Shown here in pieces: positions 1 to 9,268 of a stretch of DNA of 64,000 nt. Every line of letters begins with the position of its first letter. The first letter of the stretch is position 1. The notes beneath the pieces are model-generated. The model was given only the letters and a program-made list of their open reading frames with translations, was not told the origin of the DNA and did no database searches. The DNA comes from Rhodoferax koreense (lineage in GTDB: Bacteria; Pseudomonadota; Gammaproteobacteria; Burkholderiales; Burkholderiaceae_C). The position numbers were made by a program, and so were the translations under genes. The DNA is taken from the NCBI RefSeq assembly GCF_001955695.1, contig NZ_CP019236.1:124001-188000 (forward strand), in the 5' to 3' direction.

Positions 1-699
1 CACATAGGTCTTGATCACGTCCGCGTCCATCGCGGTCAACACGATGTTGGGCGTGAGTTGCCGCTGGGCAAAGGCCTCGTCGATGTGGCTGCGGCCCGTG
101 AAGCCCGGGCCGTAGGTGATCAGCGGATAGGCCGCGAGCGCTTCCAGCGTCAGTGGTCCGTCCAGCAACGGGTGGCCCGCGGGCACCACGATCGAATGCG
201 TCCAGCGGTAGCAGGGCAGGGCCAGCAATTCGTCGTATTCGCTCAGTGCTTCCGTGGCGATGCCCACATCCACTTCGCCCGACAGCAGCATCTCAGCCAC
301 CTGCTTGGGCGAGCCCTGGTGCAGGTGCAGCTTCACGCCGGGAAACTGTTCGCGGAATTCCTGTACCGCCCCCGGCAGGGCGTACCGCGCCTGGGAGTGG
401 GTCGCCGCGATCGACAACAGGCCGCTTTGCTGGGCCACGAATTCCTCGCCGGCCTTCTTCAGGTTGTGGCTGTCGAGCAGCATGCGTTCGATGATCGGCA
501 GGACGTGGCCGCCGGGCTCGGTCAGGCCGGTCAGGCGTTTGCCGGCGCGCACGAAGAGTTCGATGCCGAGCTCTTCCTCGAGTTCCCGGATCTGCCGGCT
601 CACGCCGGGCTGGGACGTGTGCAGCGTGTTGGCCACGTCGGTCAGGTTGAAGCTGCAGCGCACGGCTTCGCGCACGGAGCGCAGTTGTTGGAAGTTCAT
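1..699 (-). CDS. cysB: CysB-type LysR regulator, 3' end cut by window edge
   Basis: The visible part is the first 233 residues of a LysR-type regulator; the C-terminus lies beyond base 1. The start ATG at 699 opens with MNFQQLRSVREA, the typical opening of the CysB/Cbl subgroup. The winged helix-turn-helix (residues about 1-60) contains SQPGVSRQIRELEEELG, followed by the linker and the first effector-binding lobe. In the family, CysB-like proteins are tetramers that activate sulfur-assimilation genes and respond to O-acetyl- or N-acetylserine; here that role is inferred from the N-terminus only. About 310 residues are expected for the full protein. It could be another CysB paralogue such as Cbl. 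No sulfur gene is visible on this side. Confidence 0.8.
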   Translation of the reverse strand, partial: MNFQQLRSVREAVRCSFNLTDVANTLHTSQPGVSRQIRELEEELGIELFVRAGKRLTGLTEPGGHVLPIIERMLLDSHNLKKAGEEFVAQQSGLLSIAATHSQARYALPGAVQEFREQFPGVKLHLHQGSPKQVAEMLLSGEVDVGIATEALSEYDELLALPCYRWTHSIVVPAGHPLLDGPLTLEALAAYPLITYGPGFTGRSHIDEAFAQRQLTPNIVLTAMDADVIKTYV

Positions 700-849
700 G
701 GCGGGCGGCGCGGCAAAACCGCGGCAAAAGGCTCCAGAAGGACAGAAGCCGGATTGTGGAGACGCCGCCTTAGTTTGAAAACGACTGATTTATTGAATCC
801 AAATAGTCAAATCATCTTTGGACGCGCGCCAACGCCCGGGTGGCCACAT

Positions 850-1275
850 TCACGACTTGGGCGGCAACATCGCCATCGTGATGCGCGAGACACACGACGG
901 TTTGCCTTCGTCATTGACCATGTCGATCTGCCACACCTGCGTGGTGCGGCCCACGTGCACGGCGCGGGCCGTGCCCGTCACCCAGCCCGAGGTGGCCGCG
1001 CGCAGATGGTTGGCGTTGATGTCCAGGCCCACCGCGCCCCATCCTTCGGGCGCAGCATAGTTGGCGCCCATCGAGCCCAGGGTTTCCGCCAGCACGACCG
1101 ACACGCCGCCGTGCAGCAGGCCGAAGGGCTGCACCGTGCGGTGGTCCACCGGCACCCGGCCACGCAGGAAGTCGTCGCCGATCTCCGTGAACTCGATGCC
1201 CAGGTGGGCGATGGCCGTGTTCGGCGATGCGGCATTCAGGGCTTCGAGGCTGATGGGGCGTTTCCAGATGGGCAT
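850..1275 (-). CDS. Hotdog-fold acyl-CoA thioesterase (YdiI/MenI/PaaI-like)
   Basis: This 141-residue protein starts MPIWKRPISLEALN and carries the hotdog-fold core QPFGLLHGGVSVVLAETLGS, close to E. coli YdiI/MenI, where the same region holds the catalytic Glu. Family members hydrolyse acyl-CoA esters in the cytoplasm. I chose the ATG at 1275 because an AGGA ribosome site lies about 7 bases upstream and the residues after it match the family start; a TTG at 1290 would add only five residues. It follows the cysB-like gene on the same strand with about 150 bases between. The true acyl-CoA substrate cannot be read from the sequence; aromatic or hydroxy-aromatic acyl-CoA is a guess from the family. 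Confidence 0.85.
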   Translation of the reverse strand: MPIWKRPISLEALNAASPNTAIAHLGIEFTEIGDDFLRGRVPVDHRTVQPFGLLHGGVSVVLAETLGSMGANYAAPEGWGAVGLDINANHLRAATSGWVTGTARAVHVGRTTQVWQIDMVNDEGKPSCVSRITMAMLPPKS

Positions 1276-1405
1276 GGCCGGGTCCTGCAAGAGAAGGAAA
1301 AGACGAAGGCCCGACTATAGGTAATTCCGGCTGGGTCCGCGGCCCCGCCGCCGTTAGCGGTGGTCGCCTACGTGGCAGCCATCCGCGCTAAGTTACCCTG
1401 TTCCC

Positions 1406-2707
1406 ATGACCGATCCGCATTCACCTTCCCCCGGGCGACGCAGGCACCCGCGCCTGCTGATCGCGGGGGGCGTGGCGGTGGTCGCAGGCCTTGGCCTGGC
1501 CTGGTGGTTCCCTTCGGAGCAGGACCTGGCCGAGCGCGCGGCCCGGGCGGCGAGCGAGCGGCTCGGCGTGCCGGTCACGGTGGGGGCGCTGCACTGGCAG
1601 CTGCTGCCGGCGCCTGGTGTGCAGGTGGAGAACGTGCGAACGGACCAGCCGCAGCCCATCGTGATCGATCGCGCCAACGCCACGCTGCGTGTCGCGGCGT
1701 TGTGGCGTGGCCAGGTCGAGCTCACCCGGCTCGAGGTGGACGGCGCAACCGTGCCGCAACTCTCGCTGCGCGGCCTGGGCGCAGCGGACAGCCAGCCGGT
1801 CGCTTCCCACCTAGCCAAGCAGGAGAGGCCGCTGGCGCACCTCCAGGTACGCGACATCCGCTGGATCTCTCGCAATGGCCGCACCGCGGTCTATGAGGGC
1901 GAGGCGGATTTCGATCCCGGCTGGCGTCCGCACAGCGCGCGGTTGCGGCGGCCCGGTGCAACGGACCCCGCCACACTGCAGCTCATGCGCGTCGACGGTG
2001 CCGACCGTTGGCAGACCGAGGTCCGTATCGGTGGCGGCACGGCCGATGGCGAGCTGGCCTTGCAGATCGACCCCGGTGATCTGTTGAAGATCAGCGGCCA
2101 GCTGGCGCCGAAGAACATCGAGGTGCAGAGCGCGCTCGACGCCTTCGGCCGCCGTTCGCCGGTTTCGGGCCGGGCCTCGGGCCAGACCGAAGTCGCGGCG
2201 CAGGGCCTCAAGTTCGGTGAGATCGTGCGCTCTGCGCACACGCACACCAGTTTCCGCATGGCGCCGGCCACCTTGGTGCGTTTCGACCTCGACCGCGCCG
2301 TGCGCACGCTCGGCAAGGAGCATGCGGGCACGACCCGGCTCGATACGCTCACCGGGCTGATGGACACGCAGAATTCCGCCGACGGCATGATCGTGCGCTT
2401 CACCGGCCTCAAGGCCAAATCGGGCTCCCTCACCGCCTCGGGCGATGTCACGCTGGCGCAGCAGCAGATCGACGCCACGGCGGCGGTGGACCTGGTGGAC
2501 GGCGTGGTCGGCGTGCCGCTGCGGATCACCGGGCCGTTGGCCAAGATGCAGGTGTCGGTGCCCGGCGGCGCGGTCGCGGGCGCGGTGGTCGGCACCGCGG
2601 TGCTGCCCGGCATCGGCACGGCCATCGGCGCGCGCATCGGCGCCACCATCGACAAGCTGCTTGGCCGCGACGACCCGCCGCCGAAGCCCGCGCCGCGGCG
2701 GCCGTAG
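1406..2707 (+). CDS. AsmA-like inner-membrane-anchored protein
   Basis: The 433-residue product has a short basic N-terminus, one hydrophobic segment at residues about 16-33 (LLIAGGVAVVAGLGLAWW), and then a periplasmic region built of AsmA-type beta-strand repeats (for example RLGVPVTVGALHWQLLPAPGVQVENV). The C-terminus is glycine and alanine rich (residues about 385-415) and ends in a Pro/Arg-rich tail. AsmA-family proteins are thought to act in envelope or phospholipid homeostasis. The gene is divergent from the thioesterase gene with about 130 bases between, and is followed after 61 bases by the acetoacetyl-CoA synthetase gene. It is shorter than classical AsmA (about 600 residues), as is common for family side branches. 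The exact role is unknown. Confidence 0.75.
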   Translation: MTDPHSPSPGRRRHPRLLIAGGVAVVAGLGLAWWFPSEQDLAERAARAASERLGVPVTVGALHWQLLPAPGVQVENVRTDQPQPIVIDRANATLRVAALWRGQVELTRLEVDGATVPQLSLRGLGAADSQPVASHLAKQERPLAHLQVRDIRWISRNGRTAVYEGEADFDPGWRPHSARLRRPGATDPATLQLMRVDGADRWQTEVRIGGGTADGELALQIDPGDLLKISGQLAPKNIEVQSALDAFGRRSPVSGRASGQTEVAAQGLKFGEIVRSAHTHTSFRMAPATLVRFDLDRAVRTLGKEHAGTTRLDTLTGLMDTQNSADGMIVRFTGLKAKSGSLTASGDVTLAQQQIDATAAVDLVDGVVGVPLRITGPLAKMQVSVPGGAVAGAVVGTAVLPGIGTAIGARIGATIDKLLGRDDPPPKPAPRRP

Positions 2708-2768
2708 CCGTGCGCCTCGGGCATTCCCGCTGTGCGGCGGCACGACCGGCGCCTTAAGCTCGCAGGCC

Positions 2769-4853
2769 ATGACAAGCCTGCCCGCCCACAGTCCTCGGAC
2801 TCTTCCACAGAACCTTCCGCAGATTCGCCTCTACCAGGACTGGCTGCACACGCAGCGCGGCCTGCGCTTCGACAGCTACCAGGCCCTGTGGCAGTGGTCG
2901 GTGAGCGACCTGCCGGCCTTCTGGCAAAGCATCTGGGACTACTTCGAACTTGTCTCCCCCACGCCGCACGGCGCGGTGCTCGCCAGCAATACGATGCCCG
3001 GCGCGCAATGGTTTCCCGGTGCGCAGTGCAACTATGCCCGGCAAGTCTGGCGGCATGTGGACGCGGCGCATGCGGCCGGCATGCCGGCCATCGTCAGCCT
3101 CAACGAGCGCGGCGAACGCATCGAATTGAGCTGGCCCGAACTGCGGCGCCAGGCCTCGGCCCTGGCCCTGCATCTGCAAGCCCAGGGGCTGCAACCCGGC
3201 GACCGCGTGGCCGCCTACCTGCCGAACATTCCCGAGGCCATGGTCGCCTTCCTGGCCACGGCCAGCCTCGGCGCCATCTGGAGCATCTGCGCGCCCGACA
3301 TGGGCAGCCAGGCCGTGCTCGACCGCTTCCGCCAGATCGCGCCCAAGGTGCTGATCGCCGTGGACGGCGTGCGTTACGGTGGCCGCGATCTGGACCGACG
3401 CGAGGTGGTGCAGGCCCTGCGCGCGGCCCTGCCGTCGCTGCAGCACGTGATCGTGCAATACCAGTCGGTTGCTTCAGAAATGATAGCAGACACCGCAGAT
3501 TTCACGAGCGCCACTGCGCGAAACGATGCCGAAGTCATGGCCTTCGAGCCACGCTGGCTGCCGTTCGACCATCCGGCCTGGATCGTGTATTCGAGCGGCA
3601 CCACCGGCCTGCCCAAGCCCATCGTGCACGGCCATGGCGGCAGCATCCTGGTGGCGCTGGTGCTCAACGTGCTGCACAACGACGCCGGCTGCAGCTACGC
3701 GCCCAACACCTGGGGTGAGCGTTTCCACTGGTACAGCTCCACCGGCTGGGTGATGTGGAACGTGCAGATGGCCGCGCTGCTGAACGGCACCACGGCCTGC
3801 ATCTACGATGGCAACCCGGCCGGCGCGAAGATCGACCCCGTCACCGGCAGGAACCTGCCCGACTGGTCCACGCTGTGGCGTTTCGCCGCCGGCACGGGAG
3901 TGAGTTTCTTCGGCGCTGGCGCGGCCTTCTACGCGGGCTGCATGAAGGCCGGGCTCGACCTGTCAACCTGCGGTGACTTGTCGCGCGTACGCGCCCTGGG
4001 CAGCACGGGTTCGCCGCTGAGCCCGGAGGTGCAGGCTTGGGGTACGGATCAATTCAAAAAACTCGGCACTGAAATCTGGTGGGACAACATCTCGGGCGGC
4101 ACCGATTTCGCGGGCGCCTTCATCGGTGGCAACCGCGAGTTGCCGCAGACCCCAGGGGTGATGCAGTGCCGCCTGCTCGGCTGCGCCGTCGAGGCCTGGA
4201 ACGAAGAAGGCGAATCCGTGATCGGCGAGGTCGGCGAACTGGTCTGCACCCAGCCGCTGCCCTCGATGCCGCTGTACTTCTGGGGCGATGACCAGAACCA
4301 GCGCTACCTGGCGAGCTACTTCGACATGTACCCGCCCGGCCATGGCCGGCATGGCGGCAGCGGCCCGGTGTGGCGGCATGGCGACTGGCTCCGGATCGAC
4401 GCCGATGGCGGCTGCACCATCTACGGCCGCTCCGACGCCACGCTGAACCGCCACGGCCTGCGCATGGGCACCAGCGAGCTGTACCGCGCGGTGGAAGCGC
4501 TGCCCGAAGTGCTCGATGCCATGGTCGTCGACATCGAGGAACTCGGCTGCGCCAGCTACATGCCGCTGTTCGTGGTGTTGCGTCCCGGCGCGGTGCTGGA
4601 TGCGGCCCTGCGTGAACGCCTGCGCGAGGCAATCCGCAATGCCTTGTCGCCGCGCTTCCTGCCTGATGACATCCTCGCCGTGCCCGAGATCCCGCGCACG
4701 CTCACCGGCAAGAAGCAGGAGTTGCCGATCAAGAAGCTGCTGCTCGGCCAGCCGCTGGCCAAGGTGCTGAACCGCGACGCCATGGCCAACGCGGCCTGCC
4801 TGGCGTGGTACGAAGACTTTGCGGCTTCGCGGCTGAAAAAGAAGGCCGACTAA
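2769..4853 (+). CDS. Acetoacetate--CoA ligase (acetoacetyl-CoA synthetase)
   Basis: The product (694 residues) is an adenylate-forming enzyme that activates acetoacetate to acetoacetyl-CoA, feeding ketone bodies into central metabolism or polyhydroxyalkanoate synthesis. The signature YSSGTTGLPKPIVHGHGG lies around residues 275-295, the family-typical GTEIWWDNISGGTDF around residues 430-445, and the C-terminal lysine motif PRTLTGKKQELPIKK near residue 645. Length and N-terminus (WQWSVSDLPAFWQSIWDYF) fit the acetoacetyl-CoA synthetase branch rather than acetyl-CoA synthetase. I chose the ATG at 2769 because the family alignment begins just after it. The 3' end overlaps the convergent flavin reductase gene by 4 bases. 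A degenerate copy of a dispersed repeat seems to lie within the reading frame (see the entry at 3467). Confidence 0.93.
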   Translation: MTSLPAHSPRTLPQNLPQIRLYQDWLHTQRGLRFDSYQALWQWSVSDLPAFWQSIWDYFELVSPTPHGAVLASNTMPGAQWFPGAQCNYARQVWRHVDAAHAAGMPAIVSLNERGERIELSWPELRRQASALALHLQAQGLQPGDRVAAYLPNIPEAMVAFLATASLGAIWSICAPDMGSQAVLDRFRQIAPKVLIAVDGVRYGGRDLDRREVVQALRAALPSLQHVIVQYQSVASEMIADTADFTSATARNDAEVMAFEPRWLPFDHPAWIVYSSGTTGLPKPIVHGHGGSILVALVLNVLHNDAGCSYAPNTWGERFHWYSSTGWVMWNVQMAALLNGTTACIYDGNPAGAKIDPVTGRNLPDWSTLWRFAAGTGVSFFGAGAAFYAGCMKAGLDLSTCGDLSRVRALGSTGSPLSPEVQAWGTDQFKKLGTEIWWDNISGGTDFAGAFIGGNRELPQTPGVMQCRLLGCAVEAWNEEGESVIGEVGELVCTQPLPSMPLYFWGDDQNQRYLASYFDMYPPGHGRHGGSGPVWRHGDWLRIDADGGCTIYGRSDATLNRHGLRMGTSELYRAVEALPEVLDAMVVDIEELGCASYMPLFVVLRPGAVLDAALRERLREAIRNALSPRFLPDDILAVPEIPRTLTGKKQELPIKKLLLGQPLAKVLNRDAMANAACLAWYEDFAASRLKKKAD
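3467..3525 (+). repeat. Probable degenerate copy of a ~60-bp dispersed repeat inside the acetoacetyl-CoA synthetase gene
   Basis: The stretch beginning TTGCTTCAGAAATGATAGC and continuing to CACGAGCGCCA resembles the elements at 28964, 45279 and 15948, which share a TTGCTATCA...TAGCTG left part and an AGCGC...GAGGCC right part. It encodes a local Ser/Ala/Thr-rich segment (SVASEMIADTADFTSATA) unlike the surrounding conserved protein. It is the most diverged of the four copies, so it may be a chance resemblance. Confidence 0.4.
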
Positions 4854-5368
4854 AGCGCGTGTTCCGTGTAGAAACGCCCGCCGTGGAACAGCAGCGGCGA
4901 GGCGCCCGCCGCGTGGTGGCAACGCTCCACCTCGCCCACGAAGATCACATGGTCGCCTTCCTCGTAGCGGCTGCGGTTGAAACACTCGAAGGTGGCGGCG
5001 GCGCCGGCCAGCAGTGGTGCGCCGGCCACGCCCTCGCTGAATTCCACGCCAGCCCAGCGTTTCACGCCCTTGGTGGCGAAGCGTTCGGCCAGGGCCTTCT
5101 GGTCCGCCGCGAGAATGTTGATCGCGTAGTGGGAGCCGGTGCTGAGCGCCGGCATCGAACCAGCCGCGCGCGCCAGGCTCCACAACACCAGCGGCGGGTT
5201 CAGCGACACGGAGTTGAACGAGTTGGCCGTCAGCCCCACAAGTTCACCCGTGGCCGTGCGCGCGGTGACGATGGTCACGCCGGTGGCGAACATGCCCAGC
5301 GCGCTGCGGAATTCCTGGGCCGAGAAACTCGGCGGGCTGGCCTTGGGCGGCGGGGGAGAAGAGGGCAT
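4850..5368 (-). CDS. Flavin reductase family protein (FMN-binding split barrel)
   Basis: This 172-residue protein has the flavin reductase-like fold: FRSALGMFATGVTIVTART near residues 20-38, GLTANSFNSVSLNPPLVLWSL near 45-65, and a C-terminal FHGGRFYTEHAL. Members are NAD(P)H:FMN/FAD reductases, usually the small component of two-component flavin monooxygenases, or FMN-binding proteins. No oxygenase partner lies next to it; its 3' end overlaps that of the convergent acetoacetyl-CoA synthetase gene by 4 bases. A proline-rich run (residues 4-13) precedes the domain. The partner enzyme and substrate are unknown. Confidence 0.88.
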   Translation of the reverse strand: MPSSPPPPKASPPSFSAQEFRSALGMFATGVTIVTARTATGELVGLTANSFNSVSLNPPLVLWSLARAAGSMPALSTGSHYAINILAADQKALAERFATKGVKRWAGVEFSEGVAGAPLLAGAAATFECFNRSRYEEGDHVIFVGEVERCHHAAGASPLLFHGGRFYTEHAL

Positions 5369-5466
5369 GCCTGGAATTTACCCCATTCCCCCGCCAGGAC
5401 GCGGCCGCGGACCCATGGTGATAATGGATCGAACGACCCGAGCCTTTGATCACGCCTGCCTCTCCC

Positions 5467-6276
5467 ATGACCACTCTGCCCACCTTCACCACCCTCGGCG
5501 CCGGCCCCACCATCCTGATGCTGCACGACATCGGCGGCGGCCACCGCGCCTTTGCGCCGCAGGTCGAAAGCTTCGCCGCCGCCGGCTACCGCGCCGTGGC
5601 CTGGGACATGCCGGGCTACGGCCACAGCGCGCCCATCGACCCCTACACCTTCAAGGGCCTGGCGCAGAGCTGCGGCGTGCTCATCGACAGCCTCATGCAG
5701 TCGCGCGGCGGCGGCGGCGTGATCCTGCTCGGCCACGGCATGGGCGGCATGGTGGCGCAGGAGGTGGCCGCGCGCCGGCCCGAACTCGTACGCCGGCTCG
5801 TCCTGTGCGCCACCAGTGCCCAGGTCGGCCCGGCCGAGGCCGACGCACGGCTGGACTGGCAGCGCGACTACGTGGCCGCCTCGCTCGCGCCGCTCGAGGA
5901 TGGGCAGGACATGACCGCGCTGGCGCAGACCGTCGTGCCGCAGCTCATCGGCCCGGCGGCCCTGCCCGAGGGCGTGGCCCTGGCCAAGCATGTGATGGCG
6001 CAGCTGAGCCCGGCCACCTACCGGCGTGCGCTCGAAGCGCTGGTCGGCTTCGACCGCCAGGCCAGCCTGGACCGGATCCACGTGCCCACGCTGCTGCTCG
6101 GCGGCGCGGCCGACACCGTGTCGCCTCCGGCCGTGATGCGCCAGATGGCCCAGGCCATCGGCGGCAGCAGCTACCTCGAACTGCCTGGCATCGGCCATCT
6201 GCCGCAGCTCGAGGCGCCTGACGATTTCGACGGCCTGGTGTTGAACTTCCTGGCGATGCCCAGCCTGCTCAACTGA
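5467..6276 (+). CDS. Alpha/beta hydrolase
   Basis: The 269-residue product is a classic alpha/beta-fold hydrolase: oxyanion-side motif LHDIGGGHRAF, strand-turn WDMPGYGHS near residue 60, nucleophile elbow GHGMGGM (in place of the common GxSxG; the central residue reads Met, not Ser), and a C-terminal His in LPGIGHLPQLE near residue 245. The missing Ser/Asp/Cys nucleophile is odd: the expected elbow GHxxGG reads GHGMGG, so the nucleophile may be displaced or the protein may be non-hydrolytic. I chose the ATG at 5467 over an upstream TTG at 5446. It is divergent from the flavin reductase gene (about 98 bases apart). Substrate unknown. Confidence 0.85.
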   Translation: MTTLPTFTTLGAGPTILMLHDIGGGHRAFAPQVESFAAAGYRAVAWDMPGYGHSAPIDPYTFKGLAQSCGVLIDSLMQSRGGGGVILLGHGMGGMVAQEVAARRPELVRRLVLCATSAQVGPAEADARLDWQRDYVAASLAPLEDGQDMTALAQTVVPQLIGPAALPEGVALAKHVMAQLSPATYRRALEALVGFDRQASLDRIHVPTLLLGGAADTVSPPAVMRQMAQAIGGSSYLELPGIGHLPQLEAPDDFDGLVLNFLAMPSLLN

Positions 6277-6288
6277 GCGCGCAGGTGA

Positions 6289-8166
6289 CTAGGGCTGCAT
6301 CGCCGCCCAGTGGCTGTCCAGCCCGTCCACGCCGAAGATGCGCACGCCATTGGCGGCCTTGGCCGCATACATCGCGGCGTCGGCGTGGCGCAGCAGGCTG
6401 TCGGCGGTCTGCGGCCGAGCGCCCCCGCAGGCGAGTTCGGCCTGCGTATCCTCGGCGTGGTAGAGCGCGATGCCCACCGAGGCCCCCACGGTGAGCCGTT
6501 GGGTTTCGATCTCCATCGGGCGCGCCACGCCGTCACGCAGCCGGTTCGCCAGGCCCACCGCCCCCTCGGCCTGGTCGACCTGGTATTGCAGCACCGCAAA
6601 CTCGTCGCCACCCATGCGCGCCACCACGTCCACATCGCGCGCGACCTGCCGCATGCGCTTGGCCAGCAGGGCCAGCACCTTGTCGCCGATGGCATGGCCG
6701 CAGCGGTCGTTGATGGGCTTGAAGCGGTCGATGTCGATGAAGTGCACGGCGAAACCTTCGGCCCGTCGCACCGGATCGTTGAGGGCGGCCGACAGGCATT
6801 CGAGGAACACCTCGCGGTTCACCAGCGAAGTCAGGCCATCGTGGCGCGCCACGTGGCGAATGCGTTCCTCGGCACGTTTGCGCTCGGTGACGTCGGTGTA
6901 GGTGCGCAGTACGCCGCCGCTTTCGGTCGGCACGCTGGAGACCTCGATCACGCGGCCGTTCGGGCGCTTGCGGTCATAGGAATAGGCCTGGCGGAAGGCT
7001 CGGCCTGTGCTCCTGGAGGCGATGAGGTCCGGCGGTGTGCTGTCGAATTCGCCTTGGGCGATCTGGTATTGCGCCAGCGCGTCCAGCGTGGGCCGGCTGT
7101 CCATCAAGGCCTGCGGCAAGTCCAGCAACTCGCGCGCGCGGCGGTTGCAAACCTCGACCACCTGCTCCGCATTGACCATCATCACGCCTTGCTCCATGCG
7201 TTCCAGCGTGGCCTCGAGCAGCGCCGACTTTTCCTGCAGCACCTGCTCGCTCTCGCGCGCGCGGCGCTCGGCCTCGAGCAGTTGTTGCTGCTGGCGCTTG
7301 AGCATGGTGATGTCGACATGCATGAAGAAGCAGTGGCCGTCTGCGCTGCGCTGCTCAATCACCCGCGTCCAGCGCATCCCCGGCAGCGGCAGTTCGAAAG
7401 GTGCGCCGGCGAAACGCATCTGATCGGCGAGGATGGCCAGCCCGCGGTCGAAGAGTGCGCGGCTTGCTGTCGGCACCGTTTGCCAGGCCTTGCGAAACGC
7501 GTCCTCGAAGCGCATACCGAGCGCGGCGCTGCGTGCGCCCAGGCCGTACATCTCGACGAAGGGCAGGTTCACCCAGACGATGCGGTGGTCGGCACGGCTG
7601 ACCATCACCCCATCGGCCAGCTGATCGAACAAAGCGGCACCGTCGATCGGCAGCGGCCCTTCCACCGCGGCCGGCGGCTGCATGGCTTGAGTGGGAGGCG
7701 CCGCCAGCTGCTGCCAGATGCGGATGCGTCCGACGCCCGGTATCGGCAGCGACGCCACCGAGAGGCGCACGCCGTGGTGCTCGAAATCGAAAGGCCGCCG
7801 CTGCGTGTGGTGCCGCGCCACCGCCTCCTCGATGTAGCGATCGATGGCCGGCAACTCCTCGGCCGAAAGCCGCACCTGGTAGAAACGCTGAAGGATGCCA
7901 CGGTAGTTTTCGCCGATGGCCACGTGGCCGGCGTGTTCGGGGAACAGGCGCGTGAAGCAGCGGTTCCACAGGCAGACATTGTCGGATTCGTCGAACAGGC
8001 AGATCGCCACGCCCAGGCTGTCAAGGGCTTCGGCCACCGTCCACACCAACGCGGCAGTCCTTTGATCGTCGTGGGGGCTGAGCAGGCGTCCCAGAAGGGC
8101 TTGCGCGGTGGCGGCGGGCATGCCTGTGTCAAGCGCAGGATGCGAAAGATTGGCTTGCTGCTTCAT
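6289..8166 (-). CDS. PAS-domain diguanylate cyclase (GGDEF)
   Basis: This 625-residue cytoplasmic signalling protein has PAS-like regions at about residues 40-155, 175-290 and 315-435, a coiled-coil linker near residues 285-315 (LKRQQQQLLEAERRARE), and a GGDEF domain from about residue 450. The active-site motif GGDEF (about residues 518-522) is intact, so cyclic-di-GMP synthesis from GTP is expected. The inhibitory I-site RxxD (RDVD) sits five residues before it, predicting product feedback inhibition. A basic PAS-to-GGDEF junction DVTERKRAEERI is typical. No transmembrane segment or EAL domain is seen. A short unconserved-looking insert (CGGARPQTADS) near residue 580 lies inside the GGDEF domain. 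The PAS ligand is unknown. It converges on the hydrolase gene ending at 6276. Confidence 0.93.
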   Translation of the reverse strand: MKQQANLSHPALDTGMPAATAQALLGRLLSPHDDQRTAALVWTVAEALDSLGVAICLFDESDNVCLWNRCFTRLFPEHAGHVAIGENYRGILQRFYQVRLSAEELPAIDRYIEEAVARHHTQRRPFDFEHHGVRLSVASLPIPGVGRIRIWQQLAAPPTQAMQPPAAVEGPLPIDGAALFDQLADGVMVSRADHRIVWVNLPFVEMYGLGARSAALGMRFEDAFRKAWQTVPTASRALFDRGLAILADQMRFAGAPFELPLPGMRWTRVIEQRSADGHCFFMHVDITMLKRQQQQLLEAERRARESEQVLQEKSALLEATLERMEQGVMMVNAEQVVEVCNRRARELLDLPQALMDSRPTLDALAQYQIAQGEFDSTPPDLIASRSTGRAFRQAYSYDRKRPNGRVIEVSSVPTESGGVLRTYTDVTERKRAEERIRHVARHDGLTSLVNREVFLECLSAALNDPVRRAEGFAVHFIDIDRFKPINDRCGHAIGDKVLALLAKRMRQVARDVDVVARMGGDEFAVLQYQVDQAEGAVGLANRLRDGVARPMEIETQRLTVGASVGIALYHAEDTQAELACGGARPQTADSLLRHADAAMYAAKAANGVRIFGVDGLDSHWAAMQP

Positions 8167-8379
8167 CGCGTGTTCCCCCGTCGTACGCCCGATTTTTTAT
8201 TTGGCTGCGGGTCGTCCAAAAAGACTGTAGCCGAGTCCGGTGGGTTTGCGGCTCGACAGTGGCGCAGGGGCCATGCAGACAAACCCTGGCAATTCAGGCC
8301 GGCTCAAGGGAGCGATGAGGCCGGATCGAGCACGCGCGATGGCCTCGGCCGGGCCGCTCACACGCGACCCGGGGGCAGC

Positions 8380-9261
8380 TCAGAACGTCTGCCTGATCAG
8401 CTCCGCGACGCGGGGCGCATCCTCTTCCAGCGCGAAGTGGCCACTGTCCAGCAGTTCGACGCGCACGTCCTGCAGGTCGCGCCGGAAAGCCTCCGCCCCG
8501 GGCACGCCGAAGAACGGATCGCCGCGCCCCCAGGCGACCAGCGTCTTCGGCTGATGCCGACGGAAGTAGGCCTGCCACACATCGAACAATGGCACGTTGT
8601 GCCGGTAGTCTCTGAACAGCGCCATCTGGCGCTCGGCGCTGCCCGCTCGGTCCAGCAGGGCCTGGTCCATGACCCAGGCATCCGGATTCAGCAGCGTCGG
8701 TTGGCGCGCGCCGGCAACGTATTGCATGCGTGTCGTTTCGGCCAGCAGCATCTGTCGCGCGCCGGTCTCGTCGCCCTTCTCCCACAGCGGCATGAACACG
8801 CCAGCGACCGCCGGGGTCAGGCCCTCCATGTAGGCATTGGCGTTCTGCACCACCAGGCCGCGCACGCGTTCCGGGTGCGCCGTGGCCAGGCGCAGGCCGA
8901 TGGGGCCTCCGTAGTCGTGCATATAGTAGATGGCGTCCGTCACGCCGATGCGGTCGAGCAGGGCACCCACCTGCATGGCGAGCGCATCGAAGCTGTACGT
9001 GAACTCGTCGACCGTGGGTGCCGCCGAATGGCCGAAGCCGACGTAGTCGGGCGCGACGACGCGAAAGCGGTCGGCCAGCAGCGGGATGAGGTCGCGGAAC
9101 ATGTGCGACGACGACGGGAAGCCGTGCAGCAGCACGATCACCGGGCTCGCCGGGTGGCCGGCCGCGCGGTAAAACATGCTCAGCCCCTTGACGTCGACAT
9201 GGTGGTGCTCGACCAGGATGGAGGCGGTGGATGCGCTCATGGTGTTCGCATGCTCTGGCAT
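8380..9261 (-). CDS. Alpha/beta hydrolase with aspartate nucleophile motif (haloalkane dehalogenase/epoxide hydrolase-like)
   Basis: The 293-residue product has HGFPSSSHMFRDLIPLL near residue 47, DYVGFGHS near 75, and the nucleophile elbow HDYGGPIG near residue 117. The position normally taken by Ser is Asp, as in haloalkane dehalogenases and epoxide hydrolases. A late Asp (WGRGDPFF) and His (LLDSGHFALEED) could complete the triad. Start choice is uncertain: ATG 9261 (used here), GTG 9264 or ATG 9240. The upstream AhpD-like gene stops at 9269, so the two are almost certainly co-transcribed. Many annotated relatives have no proven substrate; I infer detoxification of a reactive or halogenated organic compound only weakly. 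Confidence 0.85.
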   Translation of the reverse strand: MPEHANTMSASTASILVEHHHVDVKGLSMFYRAAGHPASPVIVLLHGFPSSSHMFRDLIPLLADRFRVVAPDYVGFGHSAAPTVDEFTYSFDALAMQVGALLDRIGVTDAIYYMHDYGGPIGLRLATAHPERVRGLVVQNANAYMEGLTPAVAGVFMPLWEKGDETGARQMLLAETTRMQYVAGARQPTLLNPDAWVMDQALLDRAGSAERQMALFRDYRHNVPLFDVWQAYFRRHQPKTLVAWGRGDPFFGVPGAEAFRRDLQDVRVELLDSGHFALEEDAPRVAELIRQTF

Positions 9262-9268
9262 CACGTCA

